This document shows positions 10,473 to 26,300 of a stretch of 64,000 bases of DNA, piece by piece. The stretch covers positions 17,311,038 to 17,375,037 of the forward strand of contig NC_092098.1 of the NCBI RefSeq assembly GCF_045679555.1, read 5' to 3'. Numbering within the stretch: the stretch's first letter is position 1; each line of letters begins with the position of its first letter. This DNA comes from Salvelinus alpinus. Lineage: Eukaryota; Chordata; Actinopteri; Salmoniformes; Salmonidae. The notes below the pieces were generated by a model, which was not told the DNA's origin, made no database searches, and saw nothing but the letters and a program-made list of their open reading frames with translations. The position numbers were made by a program, and so were the translations under genes.

Positions 10473-10933
10473 GGCCAGTTCGTACTATCAAGGCACAAGG
10501 CGAGACCCAGATGCAGACACAGGAGGCAGATGGTTAGAGTCTTACAATGTTTAATAATTCAAAGGGGTAGGCAAGAGAATGGTCATGGACAGGCAAAAAG
10601 GTCAAAACCAGATCACAGTCCAGGAGGTACAGAGTGGCAGAGAGGTTTGTGGTCAAGGCAGGCAGAATGGTCAGGCAGGCGGGTACAGAGTCCATAAATA
10701 GGCAAGGGTCAAAACCAGGAGGACTAGAAAAAGGAGAATAGCAAAAAGGAGTACAGGGAAAACACGCTGGTTGACTTGACTAAACATACAAGACAAACTG
10801 GCACAGAGCGACAGGAAACACAGGGATAAATACATTGGGGGAAATAAGCGACACCTGGAGGGGGTGGAGACAATCACAGGAACAAGTGAAACAGATCAGG
10901 GCGTGACACCTGGAGCTGTCAAACGGATTTAAT

Positions 10934-11441
10934 CAGTGGTGGAAAAAGTACCCGTGAAATTCACCCAGTGAAATACTACCTGAGTAAAAATCTAAAAGTA
11001 TTTGGTTTTAAATATACTTAATTTTTAAAAGTAAATGTAATTGCTAAAATATACTTAAGTATCAAATTCTTTATATTAAGAAAACCAGACGGCACCATTT
11101 TCTTGTTTTTATTTATTTATGGATAGTCACGGGCTATTGCCATCACTCAGACATAATTTACAAATGAAGCATGCGTGTTTAGTGAGTCCGCCAGATCAGA
11201 GGCTGTAGGGATGACCAAGGATGTTCTATTGATAAGTGCAGGATTTTGACAAATGTCCTGTCCTGCTGAGCATTTAAAATGTAACGAGTACTTTTGGGTG
11301 TCAGTGAAAATGGATGGAGTAAAAAGTACATACTTCACTACATTCCTAGTAAAAGTTGTCAAAAATATAAATAGTAAAGTACAGATACTCTGCAAAAAAC
11401 GACTTAAGTAGTACTATTACTTAAGTACTTTACACCACTTG
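10934..11441. repeat. MITE-like element with ~17-bp inverted ends
   Basis: Left end agtggtggaaaaagtacc and right end aagtactttacaccactt are inverted near-copies. The interior is AT-rich (GAGTAAAA, CTTAAGTA motifs) and non-coding. The sequence type is widespread in fish genomes. I assume a hAT-like non-autonomous element, but no target duplication could be fixed. Confidence 0.6.
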
Positions 11442-12105
11442 ATTTAATAAATAGGCTATTTTATAACTTCAGTTTATTGTTGTTGTAGCCTTGTGTTATT
11501 ATGCAATTATTAATGCCATGTTTAGTAAATTAAATTGAAAGTTATTAATTGTGATCATGGTTACAGTTCTATCACAATTTTTTATATAATTTTTAATAGA
11601 ATGCATTAGATTGAAGTCAGTCAGATTAGGCTACAGGTAAAGAAAACACTGGCTGTTGTTGACAAGCATAGGCCTAGTCAGTTCATATCCATATAATTAA
11701 AATTTGATTCAGTGATTGAAATGATGACCCCATTCCAAAAGGCTATTGGGCAATGGAAGCACTTCTTACGTCAATCTCCTCACTATTCATGTTGAATAAA
11801 TTAGTCTGTCAATTTGAACTAAGCAAGCTGCTAAATCATTCATCTTACCTACATCTTGCCTAGGCTACTGTAGGCTATCTGACATAAGATGTAGGCCTAT
11901 CAGGCGTTATAGGCTACCTGCATCTAGCTAGCCAAACCATAGAAAAGTTGAATTACAATCATAAACCCAGATTTTAGTCAGTAGGCCTAGCCTATGCCTA
12001 TGGAAATGACAAGTCAATCTAGCAAATAGGCCATTTATAACGGTTTGTAGTCATAACATCTGGCACATAATAAGGGCACAATTGCTAGAAAATAGCCTAA
12101 CATTT
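11442..12105. other. AT-rich DNA, no gene seen
   Basis: Recurrent 'taggcctag' and 'aggctac' motifs but no coding frame, splice-bounded exon or clear repeat border. Confidence 0.45.
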
Positions 12106-12500
12106 TGTAATGACTTTCCTCTTCTTCTGACGAGGAGTAAGAGATATCAGACCAATGTGCAGCGTGGTAAGTGTCCATTTTAATATATAAAACTGAACAC
12201 TACAAAAATACAAAATAACAAAGTGAATGAACAAACGAAAAATCGAAACAGTCCCGTATGGTACAGACACAGGAAACAACCACCCACCAAACACAATAGA
12301 AAACAGGCTACCTAAATATGGCTCCCAATCAGAGACAACGACTGACACCTGCCTCTGATTGAGAACCATACTAGGCCAAACACATAGAAATATAACAACA
12401 GAACAAAACATAGAAAAACAACATAGAATGCCCACCCCAACTCACGCCCTGACCAACTAAAATAAAGACATAAAAAAGGAACTAAGGTCAGAACGTGACA
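12106..12500 (-). mobile_element. Solo LTR of a Gypsy-type element
   Basis: On the minus strand the block starts TGTCACGTTCTGACC and ends with CA at 12107-12106. It is flanked by CATTT (12101-12105) and CATTA (12501-12505), a 4/5 target-duplication match. The middle has AT-rich LTR-like sequence with 'ctctgattgagaaccat'. No internal region lies next to it, so recombination between two LTRs has probably removed the interior. Confidence 0.7.
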
Positions 12501-14417
12501 CATTAGTTTTTTGAGGTTTAATAAGGGCAAATTATATTTTCTCTTGCAACATATTCAAATTCCTTTATTAGTCACATTATAGCTTACTAGACTGATTATT
12601 TTGATGGAAAACCTTCGTTGGTCGTTAGAAGTTAAGTCGATATCCCTTCTTATTTCACTCGATAACGTTATTGAAAAAGGGTTTATTGGCTAAATGTGGC
12701 AACTTCTCTCTTGCTGTGAAAAACCCCCATCTCTGCTAGCTTTCAGGGCGTTTTGAGTAGTCATTGGGCTAGAAACTTTAACTAGACCGGGTAACTATGG
12801 GGCAGAACATACGAGGTTGGCTTAGATTATTGACATGTAAACTATATTTAATTTCCAATGTTTATTAAAAACATAAAAGCATTTGCACAATGAGCACTTG
12901 TTGTCTCTCAAATACTTTGTTACAGTTGTTTGTTAGCTAGCTAGCAAATGTTTTGCCATATTAGCATTGGCATGAAATCAGTCAAAACACCTCAAAACAA
13001 GACGTGTTATAAAGAACAAGATGAAACCAGCCTCTTACGATTCACCACATGGCCATTTCTTGCCATTCTTGCTAGCAATCTGGCCACCCAGAATCACAAT
13101 AGCTGACTTCTGCCCAATGGAAGCTCGCACATCGTTTTCATGACATTGTCAGCTAACCCGTCTATAGGCTTACAATTTGTCAAGCACAAATGACTATCTC
13201 ACAATTTTAACTATAGTTTGTTTATGAGTCTAAAAATATTTAATTGATGGTTAAAGTAATTGATCCATTGTCAAATGCACCGTTAAAGGATTTAACAATT
13301 TAAAGTATTTTATTGAGGTGAACCGTTTGTGAACCTGTTTTTGCCAGGTTCACAAACGGCATCAGACTCCAGATCTTTATTGCAGAGTTATGTCAATGAG
13401 GTGTTCGGTTTTCAATTGGCTTACACTTATCATATGGTTTGTGCAGGCTGAAATATGGTGCGTTTGGATGCTATCGGAAACTTTAAGATTTGTAACGAGC
13501 ATTCGTTGTTACACCCCTGTAATTACAGACTGCAATTACCACCAGTTACAGTTGTTATTACAGTGTAACTATGAATTATTACAATTGATGACAATACTTG
13601 TTACAATGTAACTATTAGACTATAATAAGGACTACTTAAAATGAAGTGTTACCAGAATTGTCATAATATTGTGGGCAGGCTAGCTCTGGAGCGACACACA
13701 AACTACTACCACAATTCAGTTAAATAATTCCTGACAATATTTTTTTTTGATCATTTCTTTTGCGTTACTTGTTTATTTTCATATTTGTCTCATTATTTTG
13801 AGATGCAAAGGGAAACGGCAAGCTAAGCTGTTGTGCAGAGCACTTATAGCCAGAAGAAGAAAGAAAAGGACTTGAATTTAGCACAGGCCAGTGGATCTGT
13901 GGATCTCCCAGCATGAGATACGACAGCCAGCTGAACTGTGTAGCTGCTGCATAACTGGGCTTAGATGGAATAGCAGGCGACAGCAGCCTGAGGGGGTGGG
14001 CTGCACAGGGGCTTGTACCAATGATTTATACACTAGATGACTGATAGGGGGGCACTGAGTTGAAGCCACCATTCCGCCATCTTGGCACTCCCCCACCATT
14101 GTAAAAAAAACATTTTGGAAGCTATAGAAACAAATGTCTCCATTTGTTTTTGCCAAATGTATTCTATTACAGACACCTTAATGCATACTGTTTTGTAATA
14201 CTAATCTTACTGACACTACAACATTTAAATACTTAAATACATACATTTTGTCCTTGAAACATTTAATTGAAATACTGCACAATTCCATTCATTCCTATGG
14301 AGGATTGCTTTTACTGGGGAGTGCAAATATGGCTACCCAGTGGCGTCAAAGCCTCTCAATGGCCAATATATAGCATCAGCAATGCAATGTTTATATACAT
14401 CATTGTACTGTACTCAC
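12501..14417. other. Non-coding flank downstream of glra4
   Basis: I searched this stretch on the minus strand for the expected last exon of the glycine receptor (M3-M4 loop and TM4) and did not find it. A perfect 15-bp inverted repeat lies at 13323-13359. The rest is AT-rich without recognised genes. Confidence 0.5.
13323..13359. repeat. Perfect 15-bp hairpin
   Basis: CCGTTTGTGAACCTG (13323-13337) and its exact complement CAGGTTCACAAACGG (13345-13359) flank the 7-nt loop tttttgc. The stem is strong but short for a microRNA precursor. The flanks do not extend the pairing noticeably. Confidence 0.8.
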
Positions 14418-18995
<4,578 letters not shown>

Positions 18996-20800
18996 TCTCT
19001 GCTTACAGCAATACACATCAAATAAAGGACAATTTTATTAAGTATTCAGAGGCATATAACTCAGTGAAGAGTCTGTGAACCTATGCAGAGAACCATGGTA
19101 TTGCTCCGCTACCCAGACAAATCCTTATGGAGCTCTCTGAACCTCCCGCTCTCTGCAGGTGTAACATCCAAGACGATGCTTGTCTATAACTCAAGGTCTG
19201 GGGAAGTTTTGCTATATGAGAATTTGTGTGGAAGACCACAAGCTTTATCTCTTTCATAGCCACATGCATGCTGCAGGAATTACGTCAGGAATATTTAAAG
19301 AGACAGCAGCATTTTAGACTCTCTTTTCAGTGCACTTTTGGGCCCAAAATACCTTGAGATTTTATCTTATGATGGCTTTAGACTTTGAGCACAGTTTGGA
19401 TCCACACTCTTATGATGGCATTTTATGTGGAATAAATCATTTTTTCCCCCCACAAGTAAAAACACATTCATAACAGAGAACGTGGACATACATTCCCCAA
19501 ATATATATTTATAGATACTTCCATTATTAAAATAGTAATTCATTTCAATAATTATTTATTATTTAAATATGAATTGGTAAAAAGGATTTTGATTTTGAAG
19601 TATAGCATGAGAAGAGGGGCACTCAAGGCAGTCAAATGCAAGAGTCAAATAAAAATGGGCAAAAGGGGAAGATATTTTGCATATTTCTTTCTTATGAGAA
19701 ATGTTAGTTGTCTCAACTAGTTAATTAAACTCTCCCTCGAAGGGTTACATTTTCTGTTCACAGGTTAATCACTTCAGTATCTTTGAACACCTAGATAAAT
19801 TACAACACCTATATGTAGTAACCCCCCCCCCCCCCAAAAAAAATATATATATAAAAAATAAAGACACTTCCCTTTTACCACCAGTACAAACATTGCTGAT
19901 AAATACATGTTGTCATGAGGGAAAATGTACATGATATGATTGTGTAGTTGTCTCACCTAGCTACAGTGTCATAAGATTAATGCATTAATTGTAAGTCTCT
20001 CTGGATAAGAGAGTCTGCTAAATTACTAAAATATAAATGTAACTCAGATTTATAGTAAAAGTCAGACATAAGGCGGCAATACATTTCACACAGTTTTTAA
20101 AAATAGTAATTATGCCTACGACTACCTTAGCAACAGGGATGTTAGCTGCACATGTTGTCATAAGACCTTTCCCTCACATCTGTAAGACCTTTCCCACCTT
20201 CCCACAGGAAGGTGTTTAAGAGCCAAAGTGTCAGTGGATGGGGAAAAATCATTACAATCATGCAGTAAGTTTTCTGCACGTAAAACAATTTCCAGTTCCA
20301 TAGTGGTTAAGTAGGCCGGCCTTAATTTTAATGTGGCAGCCTTCTTTAGAGCATAACGTATTCTACAGAGCATACTGCAGACCTACTTTACCAGTGAGTG
20401 GTTCTGTATGCTATAACCCGCACAGGTCAGGTACTCTCTGAGCAGGACTGCCTGTTCCCAGCGACTCCAAGGAGAGCCATGGCACTTTTACCAAGCCAGG
20501 AACAGTCTGTAGGAGCAGTGCAGGCAGGTTAGTAGTGATGGTTGAAATTTGGGAATGGCTCTTTTGATTAACTAAACTGTGTTTCAACATGGTGAAACCT
20601 TGCATAATAGATTCCAAATTTGAGCTTGTGTAATTTAATTACCAACATTTCAACGATGCGAAACCGTGATGTCTTAATAAAGTACATTTCCAAGAAAACG
20701 TGTATCAAAGTGCTAGACTATAGTGCTAACATTTCATATCAGAACCAGTTCCCCTAACTGAGAGGTCATATCTTTGGACATAATAATGCAAATCGTAGGA
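18996..20800. other. glra4 upstream region and intergenic DNA
   Basis: No gene recognised. It should hold the glra4 promoter, but no TATA box or CpG-rich segment is obvious. A short SINE/LINE-like tail (tctctggataagagagtctg, about 19999-20018, then AAATATAAATGTAA) lies near 19965-20045. A C-run/A-run/(TA)n tract is at 19820-19850. Confidence 0.4.
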
Positions 20801-21247
20801 TAATTCAAAATATTTTTATTGCAGCCTTTAACATAATGAACTGCTCTGATCACACTGAAAAATAACCTCCACGTACCAGTATATTGTTAGTACTTTGTAC
20901 ACCGTCACCTGTATTCCCGGGATGAACAATTTCACCTTGATCACAAAATGCAACATTTAAACTATAGATTGATTAGACAGGGTGAATATTACTATTCACT
21001 ATCTTGAATAGAAAATAAAAAAAACAGATGCATGTGATATAAATTACCAACATTGAAAATATTCCAGCGACATGAAATGTACATGTACAGAGTAGATGTG
21101 TCAGAGAGTCTCCCTTTTCTTTTCAAATGTATCATCATATTAGGGTCTGCCAAAGCCTGGCGATGACTGTGAAAGTTCAAAGCCTTCATGAGTAGTGACA
21201 GCGTACATCTCCCAGCATAGGCTCAGCCTCCCCAGAGGAGAGAAGAC

Positions 21248-21914
21248 TCAGTCGTCGTGAATGTTGAAGAGCTTAGCCACTTCATTCAGATCGGCATGTT
21301 CCTCTCCATCTTTGATGATCTGCAAAGACATGAATGCAAAGCAAATCAGTCTATATTTAACTCTGTTTTCAACTTCACTTTGGTGACACTAAGTGTTAGA
21401 ACAAGAAAATATTTGTGACGGTTCTCACTTTCCTTGCGACGGGCATTCTGTTGAACACGTTCCACAGGATAATGCCTACCACCACTTTGTGCCTACCACC
21501 ACTTTGTCTCGCAGATAGAAGTTCACTCCTTTCCCGTAGTCGTCCTTCTGCTGGGGTATTGGAGGGGGTGCACAGGTGGAAGAGGCTACAGGGCTACTGG
21601 TCATCCCCTCAGTCTCTCTCAACGGATTCCAGTTATTACAGCAATCAGAGGAAAGACGCTCAGTCTATGTCTTCAAATCAATTGTTTTGGGGGGATATTA
21701 AATATTTATTCTTGATTTGTAAAGTACACAGGGGTCCTTCTGTAGAATCAGATGTTGACTGAAAATCAGTATATTGTGGAAGGTCATACCTGACTTCTCT
21801 GTGGCAGCTTTGGGGGTGTTCTTAGCAGTGGCTTTGGCAAACACTCTAACACTTGGAAGGTTACTCTCTACTATCCCAATGGACTCATAGCCTACATCAG
21901 GCCCCAGGTCACTA
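21248..21914 (-). pseudogene. aifm1: AIFM1 3' exon remnant
   Basis: Three segments match the C-terminal end of mitochondrial apoptosis-inducing factor 1, an FAD/NADH oxidoreductase of the intermembrane space. Exon 21790-21914 encodes a [19 protein letters not shown]-type segment. The next runs from about 21629 to 21429 ([20 protein letters not shown]...). The last exon, 21248-21319, gives [19 protein letters not shown] and the stop at 21248-21250. A 17-bp tandem duplication (21474-21490/21491-21507) shifts the frame in the middle exon. The 5' splice side of that exon is also unclear, with an in-frame TGA in the likely frame. No FAD- or NADH-binding exons are visible upstream, where a LINE begins at about 22120. 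A tail signal (aataaa on minus) lies near 20815. Confidence 0.85.
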
Positions 21915-22340
21915 CTGTGGGACGCAATAGGACATGAGATACATAGTCAGGGTTCAGAGGTCAACGGAGAGGGAATCATTGGCTGAATCCCAAATTATTC
22001 CCTTCCCTCGCCCCTCCATTTGTGCGTTCACATGCGCCTCTGGCATATGCACAAGTATCCCAAAGCTGAGGCATTGAAAATTAACCAACCATGCTGTTAT
22101 TATTAATTTTTTGCATTGTTCGTAATTTGTTTTGTTCATAATGTTGCTGCTACCGTCTCTTATGACCGAAAAGAGCTTCTGGACATCAGAACTGCGATTA
22201 CTCACCTCAGATTAGACAAATAGTTTTTCTTCAATGAGTCGGACGGGAGCGATATACTACTGACACCTGACCAGGTCCAGATCCCCGTCATTCGCTGGAG
22301 AAGGACACTGAGATTTTGCGGAAAAAGATCAGGGTGCCTT

Positions 22341-24797
22341 GTGATGATCAGGCAACAAGTGACTAATCTGCCTTTGCCTTCCCTCCTGCTAGCTAAAGTT
22401 CAATCGCTGGAAAACAAATGGGACGAACTCAAAGCACGTATATCCTACCAACGGGACATTAAAAACTGTAATATCTTATGTTTCACCGAGTCGTGGCTGA
22501 ACAACGACATTAAGAACATGCAGCTGGAGGGTTATACAATCTATCGGCAGGATAGAACAGCAGGCTCTGGTAAAACACGGGGCGGGGTCTATGCATATAT
22601 GTAAACAACAGCTGGTGCACGATATCTAAGGAAGTCTCGAGGTTTAGCTCGCCTGCGGTAGAGTATCTCATGATAAGCTGTACTATTTACCAAGAGAGTT
22701 TTCATCTATATTCTAAGTAGCTGTTTATTTACCACCACAAACCGATGCTGGCACTAAGACTGCACTCAATGAGCTGTATAACGCCATAAACAAACAGTAA
22801 AATGCTCATCCAGAGGCGGCGCTCCTAGTGGCCGGGGACTTTAATGCAGGGAAACTTAAATCCGTTTTTACCTCATTTCTACCAGCATGTTAAATGTGCA
22901 ACCAGAGGGGAAAAAAACTCTAAACCACCTTTACTCCACACACAGAGATGTGTACAAAGCTCTCCCTCACCCTCCATTTAGCAAATCTGATCATTATTCT
23001 GTCCTCCTGATTCCTGCTTACAAGCTAAAAACGAAAGCACCAGTAATTCAGTCAATAAAAAAGTGGTCAGATGAAACAGATGCTAAGCTAGAGGACTGTT
23101 TTGCTAGCACAGACTGGAATATGTTGCGCGATTCTTCCAATGGCATTGAGGAGTACACCACATCATACTGGCTTCATCAATAAGTGCGATGACGTATGTA
23201 CGTGACTGTACGTACATACCCCAACCAGAAGCCATGGATTACAGGCAACATCCGCACTGAGCTAAAGGGTAGAGCTGACGCTTTCAAGGAACAGGACTCT
23301 AACCCAGAAGCTTATAAGAAATCCCGCTATGTCCTCCGACGAACCATCAAACAGGCAAAGCGTCAATGCAGGACTAAGATTGAATTGTACTACACCTGCT
23401 CCAACCTGGTCAGATGTGGCAGGGTTTGCAAACTATTACAAACTACAAAGGGAAGCACAGCTGCGAGCTGCCCAGTGACACGAGCCTACCAGACAAGCTA
23501 CAGCAATTTACTTCTTTGCTCGCGTCGAGGCAACTAACACTGCATGAGAGCATCAGCTATTCCAGACGACTGTGTGATCACGCTCTCCGTAGCTGATGTG
23601 AGTAAGTCCTTTAAACAGGTCAACATTCAGAAGGCCGCAGGGCTAGACAGACTCCGAGCATGCGCTGACCAACTGGCAAGTGTCTTCACTGACATTTTCA
23701 ACCTGTCCCTGACTGAGTCTGTAATACCAACATGTTTCAAGCAGACCACCATAGTCCCTGTGCCCAAGAACACTAAGGTAACCTGCCTAAATGACTACCG
23801 ACCCGTAGCACTCACGTCGGTAGCCATGAAGTGCTTTGAAAGGCTAGTCATGGATCACATCAACACCATTAGCCCAGAAACCCTAGACCCACTCCAATTT
23901 GCCTACTGCCCCAACAGAGCCACAGATGATGCAATCTCTATTGCACTCAATACTGCCCTTTCCCACCTGGACAACAGGAACACCTATGTGAGAATGCTAT
24001 TCATTGACCACAGCTCAGTGTTCAACACCATAGTGCCCTCAAAGCTCATCACTAAGCTAAGGACCCTGGGACTAAACTCCTCCCTCTGCAACTGGATCCT
24101 GTACTTCCTGACGGGCCGCCCCAAGGTGGTAAGGGTAGGTAACAACACATCCGCCTCGCAGATCCTCCTGTTGTACTCCTGTTGTACTGTTGTACTCCCT
24201 GTTCACTCAAGACTGCATGGCCAGGCATGACTCCAACACCATCATCAAGTTTGCCGATGACACAACAATGGTAGGCCTGATCAACGACAACGATGAGACA
24301 GCCTATAGGGAGGAGGTCAGTGACCTGGCCGTGTGGTGCCAGGACAACAACCTGATCAAGACAAAGGAGATGATTGTGGACTACAGGAAAAGGAAGACCA
24401 AGCACGCCCCCATTCTCATTGACGGGGCTGTAGGGGAGCAGGTCGAGAGCTTCAAGTTCTTTGGTGTCCACATCACTAACAAACTAACATGGTCCAAACA
24501 CACTAAGACAGTTGTGAAGAGGGCAAAACAAAGCCTATTCCCCTCAGGAGACTGAAAAGATTTGGCATGGTTCCTCAGATCCTCAAAAGGTTCTACAGCT
24601 GCACCATCGAGAGCATCTTGACCGGTTCCATCACTGCCTCGTATGGCAACTGCTCGGCCTCCGACCACAAGGCACTACAGAGGGTAGTGCGTATGGCCCA
24701 GGACATCACTGGAGCCAAGCTTCCTGCCATCCAGGACCTCTATACCAGGCGGTGTCAGAGGAAGCCCCTAAAAATTGTCAGACTACAGCCACCCTAG
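22341..24797 (+). pseudogene. LINE endonuclease/reverse transcriptase remnants
   Basis: Successive frames: 22341-22604 (CFTESWLNNDI, part of an AP-endonuclease fold), 22887-23183 (FSKSDHYSVLLIPAYK, the SDH box of the same nuclease), 23196-23537, 23544-24230 (RT fingers and palm, [20 protein letters not shown] and [15 protein letters not shown]), 24190-24555 (KFADDTTMVGLI, the catalytic ADD) and 24567-24797 (C-terminal region). Breaks between the pieces are frameshifts and small deletions. The family is of the jockey/L2-Rex type by motif, clade not fixed. Confidence 0.8.
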
Positions 24798-25000
24798 TCA
24801 TAGACTGTTCTCTCTGCTACCGCACTTCAAGCGGTGCCGGAGCACCATGTCTATGTCCAAAAGGCTTCTTAACAGCTTCTATCCCCAAGCCATAAGACTC
24901 CTGAACAGCTGATCAAAGGGCTACCCAGACCCCTCTTTTACACTGCTGCTACTCTCTGTTTAATATCTATGCATAGTTACTTTAACTCTACCTACATGTC

Positions 25001-25949
25001 CACTACTGTTCAAAAGTTTGGGGTCACTAAGAAATGTCCTTGTTTTTGAAAGAAAATCATTTTTTTTGTGAAGAGGCGACTCCGGGATGCTGGCCTTCTA
25101 GGCAGAGCTCCTCTGTCCAGTGTGTGTTATTTTGCCCATCCTAATCTTTTATTTTTATTGACCAGTCTGAGATATGGTTTTTTCTTTGCAATTCTGCCTA
25201 GAATGCCAGAATCCCGGAGTCGCCGCTCCACTGTTGACGTTGAGACTGGTGTTTTGCGGGTACTATTTAATGTAACTGCCAGTTGACGACTTGTGAGGCG
25301 TCTGTTTCTCAAACTAAACACTCTAATGTACTTGTCCTCTTGCTCAGTTGTGCACCGGGGTCTCCCACTCCTCTTTCTATTCTGGTTTGAGCCAGTTTGC
25401 GCTGTTCTGTGAAGGGAGTAGTACACAGCGTTGTACAAGATCTTCAGTTTCTTGGCAATTTCTCGCATGGAATAGCCTTCCTTTCTCAGAACAAGAATAG
25501 ACTGACGAGTTTCAATAGAAAGTTCTTTGTTTCTGTCCATTTTGAACCTGTAATCAAACCCAGAAATGCTGACGCTCCAGATACTCAACTAGTCTAAAGA
25601 AGGCCAGTTTTATTGCTTCTTTAATCAGCACAAGAGTTTTCAGCTGTGCCAGCATGATTGCAAAAGGGTTTTCTAATGATCAATTAGCCTTTTAAATGAT
25701 AAACTTGGATTAGCTAACACAACGTGCCATTGGAACACAGGAGTGATGGTTGCTGATAATGGGCCTCTGTACGCCTATGTAGATATTCCATAGAAAATGT
25801 GCAGTTTCCAGCTACAATAGTTATTTACAACATTAACAATGTCTACACTGTATTTCTGATCAGTTTTGATATTATTATAATGGACAATTTATTTTTTCCG
25901 TTCCAAAACAAAGACATTTCTAAGTGACCCCAAACTTTTAATGGTAGTG
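25001..25949 (-). mobile_element. Tc1-derived non-autonomous element (copy A)
   Basis: Inverted ends of about 42 bp (cactactgttcaaaagtttg on the left, caaacttttaatggtagtg on the right) with TA on the right side (25950-25951). The minus strand carries the N-terminal DNA-binding half of a Tc1 transposase; the catalytic half is absent. Next to the left end, 25068-25107 is an inverted copy of 25193-25231, so the end of the coding part folds back on itself. Confidence 0.85.
25127..25588 (-). pseudogene. Tc1 transposase N-terminal fragment
   Basis: Reads ELSIETRQSILVLRKEGYSM and REIAKKLKILYNAVYYSLHR, the first helix-turn-helix of a Tc1-like transposase. The linker (RKRSGRPRCTTEQEDKYI, a GRPR AT-hook-like motif) and a second HTH (TSTVERRLRDSGILGRIAKK) follow. 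Translation stops being transposase after LRLVNKNKRLGWAK. The DDE catalytic domain is missing, so the product could bind ends at most. Confidence 0.8.
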
Positions 25950-26207
25950 TACATATTACCTCAATTACCTCAACTAACTGGTGCCCCCGCACATTGACTC
26001 TGTACCGGTACCCCCTGTATATAGCCTTGCTATTGTTATTTTCAGCTGCTGTTAAATTATTTGTTACTTTTATTTTCTATTTTTTACTTAACACTTATTT
26101 TTCTTAAAACTGCAATGTTGGTTAAGGGCTTGTAAGCACTTCACTAAGGTCTACTACACCTGTTGTATTCGGCGCATGTGACAAATAAAATCTGATTTGA
26201 TTTGAAA

Positions 26208-26300
26208 TGGGTGAGAAAAAATCTATTGAATCCATTTTGAATTCAGGCTGTAACATCAAAATGTGGAATAAGTCAAGGGGTATGAATACTTTCGTAAGGC
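26208..26300. repeat. Tc1-like terminal fragment
   Basis: Contains 'ggctgtaacatcaaaatgtg' and 'aagtcaaggggtatgaatac' followed by tttcgtaagg, the terminal sequence of a common fish Tc1 family. Only this end is present, next to the LINE tail. Confidence 0.55.

Larger units (their letters stand above)
8541..10908 (-). mobile_element. Truncated Ty3/Gypsy element with 5' LTR
   Basis: Read on the minus strand this is LTR (about 10487-10908, beginning TGTCACGCCC), a gag-like frame (10251-10472, then 9640-9921), a gap, and a degraded pol ending within the reverse transcriptase at 8541. The RT motif [12 protein letters not shown] and a downstream [10 protein letters not shown] block are visible in 8455-8814, with further RT segments in 8804-9220 in shifted frames. 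Integrase and the 3' LTR are missing: the fragment stops where the LINE tail begins. Several frameshifts and stops make it non-functional. Confidence 0.8.
22120..26207 (+). mobile_element. LINE (family B), near full length but broken
   Basis: A non-LTR retrotransposon with endonuclease-like and reverse-transcriptase coding remnants and a 3' UTR ending 'gttgtattcggcgcatgtga', 'caaataaaatctgatttgat'. The 3' UTR is interrupted by a 949-bp Tc1-derived element (25001-25949): sequence before it (cctacatgt) and after it (acatattacctcaatt) joins into the normal tail. The 5' end lies in AT-rich DNA near 22120. Many frameshifts make it inactive. Confidence 0.8.

Noticed and set aside
21954-22205. Possible additional aifm1 exon upstream of 21914
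   Set aside because: The reading does not match FAD/NADH-domain sequence and the stretch runs into LINE 5' sequence.
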